From DAOTWP01 sp034435675 (GTDB lineage: Bacteria; Chloroflexota; Anaerolineae; Aggregatilineales; Phototrophicaceae): a stretch of 8,920 nucleotides of DNA. The notes under the pieces were generated by a model. The model did no database searches. It worked only from the letters and a program-made list of their open reading frames with translations, and was not told the DNA's origin. This document shows, piece by piece, positions 6,140 to 8,920 of this stretch; the stretch's first letter is position 1, and every line of letters starts with the position of its first letter. The DNA lies in the NCBI GenBank assembly GCA_034435675.1, contig DAOTWP010000303.1:1-8920 (forward strand). Reading direction: 5' to 3'. Made by a program: the position numbers and the translations under genes.

Positions 6140-8920
6140 CTAACTCACATCTGAGCGTTCATTGTGCAGCATAGTTACACGTTCGCGTAACATCCGGTGC
6201 TGCGGCTGGCTCAGGTCAGGGTCTTCCTCATAGAGGGTGCGCGCCTCACGCTGCGCCATTTCTACCAGATGGGGCGTCATTGCTTCCATCAGTTGCAGTG
6301 TGCTGCTGCCGCTCTGACGTGTGCCGATCAAGTCCCCTGCGCCGCGCTGTTTCCAGTCAATCTCTGCCAGCCGGAAACCGTCATGTGTGGCTTCAAGGGC
6401 GTGCAGACGTTCCATAGCTTCTTCGGTGTCGCGGCTGGAAACCAGCAGACAATAGGATGCATGCTCCCCGCGCCCCACGCGCCCCCGGAACTGGTGCAGC
6501 TGCGCCAGCCCGAAACGATCCGCATCTTCGATCACGATGACACTGGCGTTGGGAATATCCACGCCAACCTCAGCAACTGATGTTGTCACCAGAATATCAA
6601 ATTCGTGGTTGCTGAACGCCGCCATGACCATATCCTTCTCGGCAGGTTTCATACGTCCGTGCAGCAGCCCAACACGATAACGGTGGAAGACCTGTTTCAG
6701 GTCTTCGTATGCCTCTACCGCCGACGCCGCCTCGATCTTTTCAGACGCCTCCACCAGTGGATGTACCACGAACGCTTGCCGCCCTGCGGCAATCTGTTTC
6801 TCGATGAACTGGTACATGCGTTCCCGGAAATTCGGATTCACCAGGCGCGTCTGCACGGGCTTACGTCCCGGTGGCATTTCATCCAGAATGGACAGGTCCA
6901 GGTCGGCATAGATCGTCAGCGCCAGCGTGCGCGGGATAGGCGTGGCGGTCATCACCAGCAGATGCGGGTTATGCCCCTTGCTGCGCAGCGCCTTACGCTG
7001 TTCCACACCAAAGCGATGCTGTTCGTCAATCACTGCCACTGCCAGATCATTGAACTGCACGCCTTCCTGAATGACAGCATGCGTACCGATGACGATGTCA
7101 ATTGAGCCATCGGCAAGACCATTGTAGATCGCTGCGCGCTCAGTCGCCGTCAGCGTGCTGGTCAGCAGCCCGATCACCGGTTGGCGTTCGCCGGGCGTAT
7201 GCGCCAGCGTGCGGCTGATGCCGCGATAATGCTGTTCCGCCAAAATGCCGGTGGGCGCCATCAGCACCGCCTGCTTGCCACTGGCAAATGCCATCGCCAG
7301 CGCCGCCGTCGCCACAGCAGTCTTGCCAGCGCCGACATCCCCTTGCAGCAAACGGTTCATGGGTATGCTGGTACTTACATCGCGGCGAATGTCTTCGATA
7401 GAGCGCCGCTGTGCGCCAGTCAAAGCATAGGGAAACACGCTTTCGAGAAACGGCTCCAGAAAATCATCCGTCACCGTCAGCGCGGGTGCTTCGGAAGCCT
7501 GCCATTCCCGGCGGTTCGCCAGAATCGCCAGTTGCAGCAGCAGCAGTTCGTCAAAAACGAAGCGCGTGCGGGCATGGTCCAGATGATCCATGCCTTCCGG
7601 GAAGTGCAGGTTGCGAATCGTCCAGCCCAGATCGGCAAGGTCGCAGCGTTCCAGCGTGGCTTCCGGCACATAATCTGGCAGGCGATTCGCCCAGTAATCA
7701 ATGGTGTCCTTCATGATCCGCCGCAGATTGCGCGGGCGCAAGCCTTCGGTCAGTGGGTAAATCGGGACAATGCCGGTGGTATGCAAGTTCTCCGCATCCA
7801 GATGCTCCCATTCAGGATTGGTCATCTGCAAGCGATTGCGAAAGATACTGATTTTGCCGCTGACCACCAGTTGATGCCCCGAACGCACCTTGCGCGACAG
7901 GAAATGCTGCCCGAAGAAAGTGATGTCCAGCGAAGCGGACCCATCTTCCAGCAGCACGTAGAAGTCCTTGCGCCCGCTGCGTCCAATGCGCACCTGTGCA
8001 TCGCGCACTGTGCCAATCACAGTGGCGGTGGTTTCGGGCTGAAGGCGGCTGATATAGCGCAACTGCGTGTAATCGTCATAGCGGCGCGGCAGGTAGAACA
8101 ACAGGTCATTGATCGTCCTGATGTTCAGCTTCTCCAAAAGCTGCGCCATGTGCGACCCAATGCCGCGCACAGAAGTCACCGGTGCCGCCAGCCCATGCAG
8201 GATATCGCTTGCCTGCGCTTCATCCAGCGGCGCGCGCGGGCGACGCGGCGGACGCGCTAACCGCGGCAGCGGCGGCAGATCGAGTTCACCACGCCCTACC
8301 CGCCGTCCACCCGATTCGGCAAACAGTGGGTCTTCATAGGTGATGGACTGATCGCCATCCTGGAACGCTGCGGAGGAGTCGTCCTCGTCATCACCGCGCG
8401 CTGCCTGCTGCCTGGAACTCTTTGCGGCAGGTTTGTTCTCCTGCGGTTGTTTCGCCTTGCGTTTCTTTTTTGCTTCGCGCCGGGGCGCATTTGCTGCGTT
8501 CTGCGGTGTGCCCGCCTGTGCCTGGATATCGCTCTCATCGTCCGCCGAAACCGCGGGTGACTCCGGCGCTTGCGCAGCCGGTAGATCAGCCGGCGAATCC
8601 GACACTGCGGCGAGTTCTGCCGCTGGCAGCACCGGCGGCGGGCGCTTTGACCGCCGTTCCGGGCGCGGCGGTGGCGCAGGTGGTGGCGCAGGCTCGACAG
8701 TTGCCCACTCGCCAGCCTCAAGGCTTTCAAAGCGCGGACTGGGCGGTATGCGCCCGACCACACGATCCAGCATATAACCGATCACATCATGGCGCTCGGT
8801 CTTGTTTTCTATCTGCTCATACTCGCGCAGACAAAGCACCAGTTCTTCCACCAGCAGATGGTGTTCGCGCTTACGCGCCTGCGTGTGGGCGTCTGCTGAC
8901 CATTTGCTGCTGAACGCCCC
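6140..8920 (-). CDS. recG: ATP-dependent DNA helicase RecG (5' end outside window)
   Basis: RecG is a double-stranded DNA translocase that regresses stalled forks and branch-migrates Holliday junctions. Counting from the GTG at 8851, it shows a helix-hairpin-helix-like wedge entry (about 222-270, VRGIGSHMAQLLEKL), the OB-fold wedge (about 272-350) and the helicase core. The core has Walker A GDVGAGKT (504-511), motif Ia MAPTGILAEQHY, Walker B DEQHRFG (609-615), motif III TATPIPRT (635-642), motif V VGVDIPNA and motif VI QFRGRVGRG (787-795). The C-terminal TRG region follows (about 825-850, GDLIGTRQSG). Before the wedge are about 50 residues of helical sequence and then a 150-residue Pro/Ala/charged linker (about 52-205) with KKKRKAK. 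The 23 codons between 8851 and the window edge contain no stop and encode a plausible helix (KREHHLLVEELVL), so the real start most likely lies outside; the GTG at 8851 is only the nearest internal candidate. The total already exceeds E. coli RecG by over 200 residues. Stop is TAG at 6142-6140. Confidence 0.96.
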   Translation of the reverse strand, partial: GAFSSKWSADAHTQARKREHHLLVEELVLCLREYEQIENKTERHDVIGYMLDRVVGRIPPSPRFESLEAGEWATVEPAPPPAPPPRPERRSKRPPPVLPAAELAAVSDSPADLPAAQAPESPAVSADDESDIQAQAGTPQNAANAPRREAKKKRKAKQPQENKPAAKSSRQQAARGDDEDDSSAAFQDGDQSITYEDPLFAESGGRRVGRGELDLPPLPRLARPPRRPRAPLDEAQASDILHGLAAPVTSVRGIGSHMAQLLEKLNIRTINDLLFYLPRRYDDYTQLRYISRLQPETTATVIGTVRDAQVRIGRSGRKDFYVLLEDGSASLDITFFGQHFLSRKVRSGHQLVVSGKISIFRNRLQMTNPEWEHLDAENLHTTGIVPIYPLTEGLRPRNLRRIMKDTIDYWANRLPDYVPEATLERCDLADLGWTIRNLHFPEGMDHLDHARTRFVFDELLLLQLAILANRREWQASEAPALTVTDDFLEPFLESVFPYALTGAQRRSIEDIRRDVSTSIPMNRLLQGDVGAGKTAVATAALAMAFASGKQAVLMAPTGILAEQHYRGISRTLAHTPGERQPVIGLLTSTLTATERAAIYNGLADGSIDIVIGTHAVIQEGVQFNDLAVAVIDEQHRFGVEQRKALRSKGHNPHLLVMTATPIPRTLALTIYADLDLSILDEMPPGRKPVQTRLVNPNFRERMYQFIEKQIAAGRQAFVVHPLVEASEKIEAASAVEAYEDLKQVFHRYRVGLLHGRMKPAEKDMVMAAFSNHEFDILVTTSVAEVGVDIPNASVIVIEDADRFGLAQLHQFRGRVGRGEHASYCLLVSSRDTEEAMERLHALEATHDGFRLAEIDWKQRGAGDLIGTRQSGSSTLQLMEAMTPHLVEMAQREARTLYEEDPDLSQPQHRMLRERVTMLHNERSDVS
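8237..8698 (-). other. Low-complexity, probably disordered linker inside RecG
   Basis: The region encodes residues about 52-205 (from the GTG at 8851). It starts with a proline-rich run (PAPPPAPPPRP), continues Ala/Pro/Asp/Ser-rich, has a basic patch KKKRKAK (8450-8470), an acidic patch GDDEDDSS just after, and ends PPRRPRAP. It joins the N-terminal helical part to the wedge domain. No frameshift or stop is seen, so it is part of the protein. Confidence 0.7.

Noticed and set aside
7181..8260. A 359-codon open frame on the plus strand
   Set aside because: It lies wholly antisense to recG, whose helicase motifs are unmistakable. Its translation is His/Gln/Arg-rich with no recognisable domain, as expected for a shadow frame in GC-rich DNA.
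1..8920. tRNA, rRNA, CRISPR array, insertion sequence, phage or toxin-antitoxin genes
   Set aside because: I looked on both strands and saw no cloverleaf, regularly spaced direct repeats, transposase motifs or small paired ORFs outside the shadows of larger genes.

Overview
The window is a gene-dense stretch of a bacterial chromosome, moderately GC-rich. It carries two arms that face each other. Gene content suggests a member of the Chloroflexota (Anaerolineae-like): a RecG with a long N-terminal extension, coaD directly behind it, and a coiled-coil protein whose N-terminus (VDRLE.LIDEG, MIDEERALEIIDQMR) is of a kind I associate with that phylum. This taxonomic call is made from memory of the families and not from a search.

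Plus-strand arm (1-2292). The window opens inside a Zn/Cd/Pb-type P1B ATPase (zntA/cadA type), just after the DKTGT phosphorylation site. A HAD-superfamily hydrolase (993-1601) follows 37 nt later. After a 190-nt gap with a T6CGA6 palindrome and a possible folded leader (1633-1728) comes a small unrecognised membrane protein with a signal peptide (1792-2292). A good intrinsic terminator at 2354-2389 closes this arm.

Minus-strand arm (8920 down to 2387), in transcription order: recG (5' end beyond the window edge), coaD 26 nt later, a coiled-coil protein of ATP-synthase-b/DivIVA-like build after a 194-nt gap, an intrinsic terminator at 4769-4799, then comEC. RecG handles stalled replication forks and recombination intermediates, CoaD makes dephospho-CoA, and ComEC is the inner-membrane DNA-uptake channel. 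The grouping looks like a housekeeping cluster with a competence gene at its end.

The most notable points are: a ComEC whose C-terminal metallo-beta-lactamase domain has lost most metal ligands; a terminator only about 21 nt upstream of the comEC start, which also lacks a clear ribosome binding site; a roughly 150-residue disordered, charged linker inside RecG; and the folded leader ahead of the orphan membrane protein. I found no tRNA, rRNA, CRISPR array, insertion sequence or phage gene. No stretch longer than about 195 bases lacks a gene. I do not see a clear new multi-gene system here.
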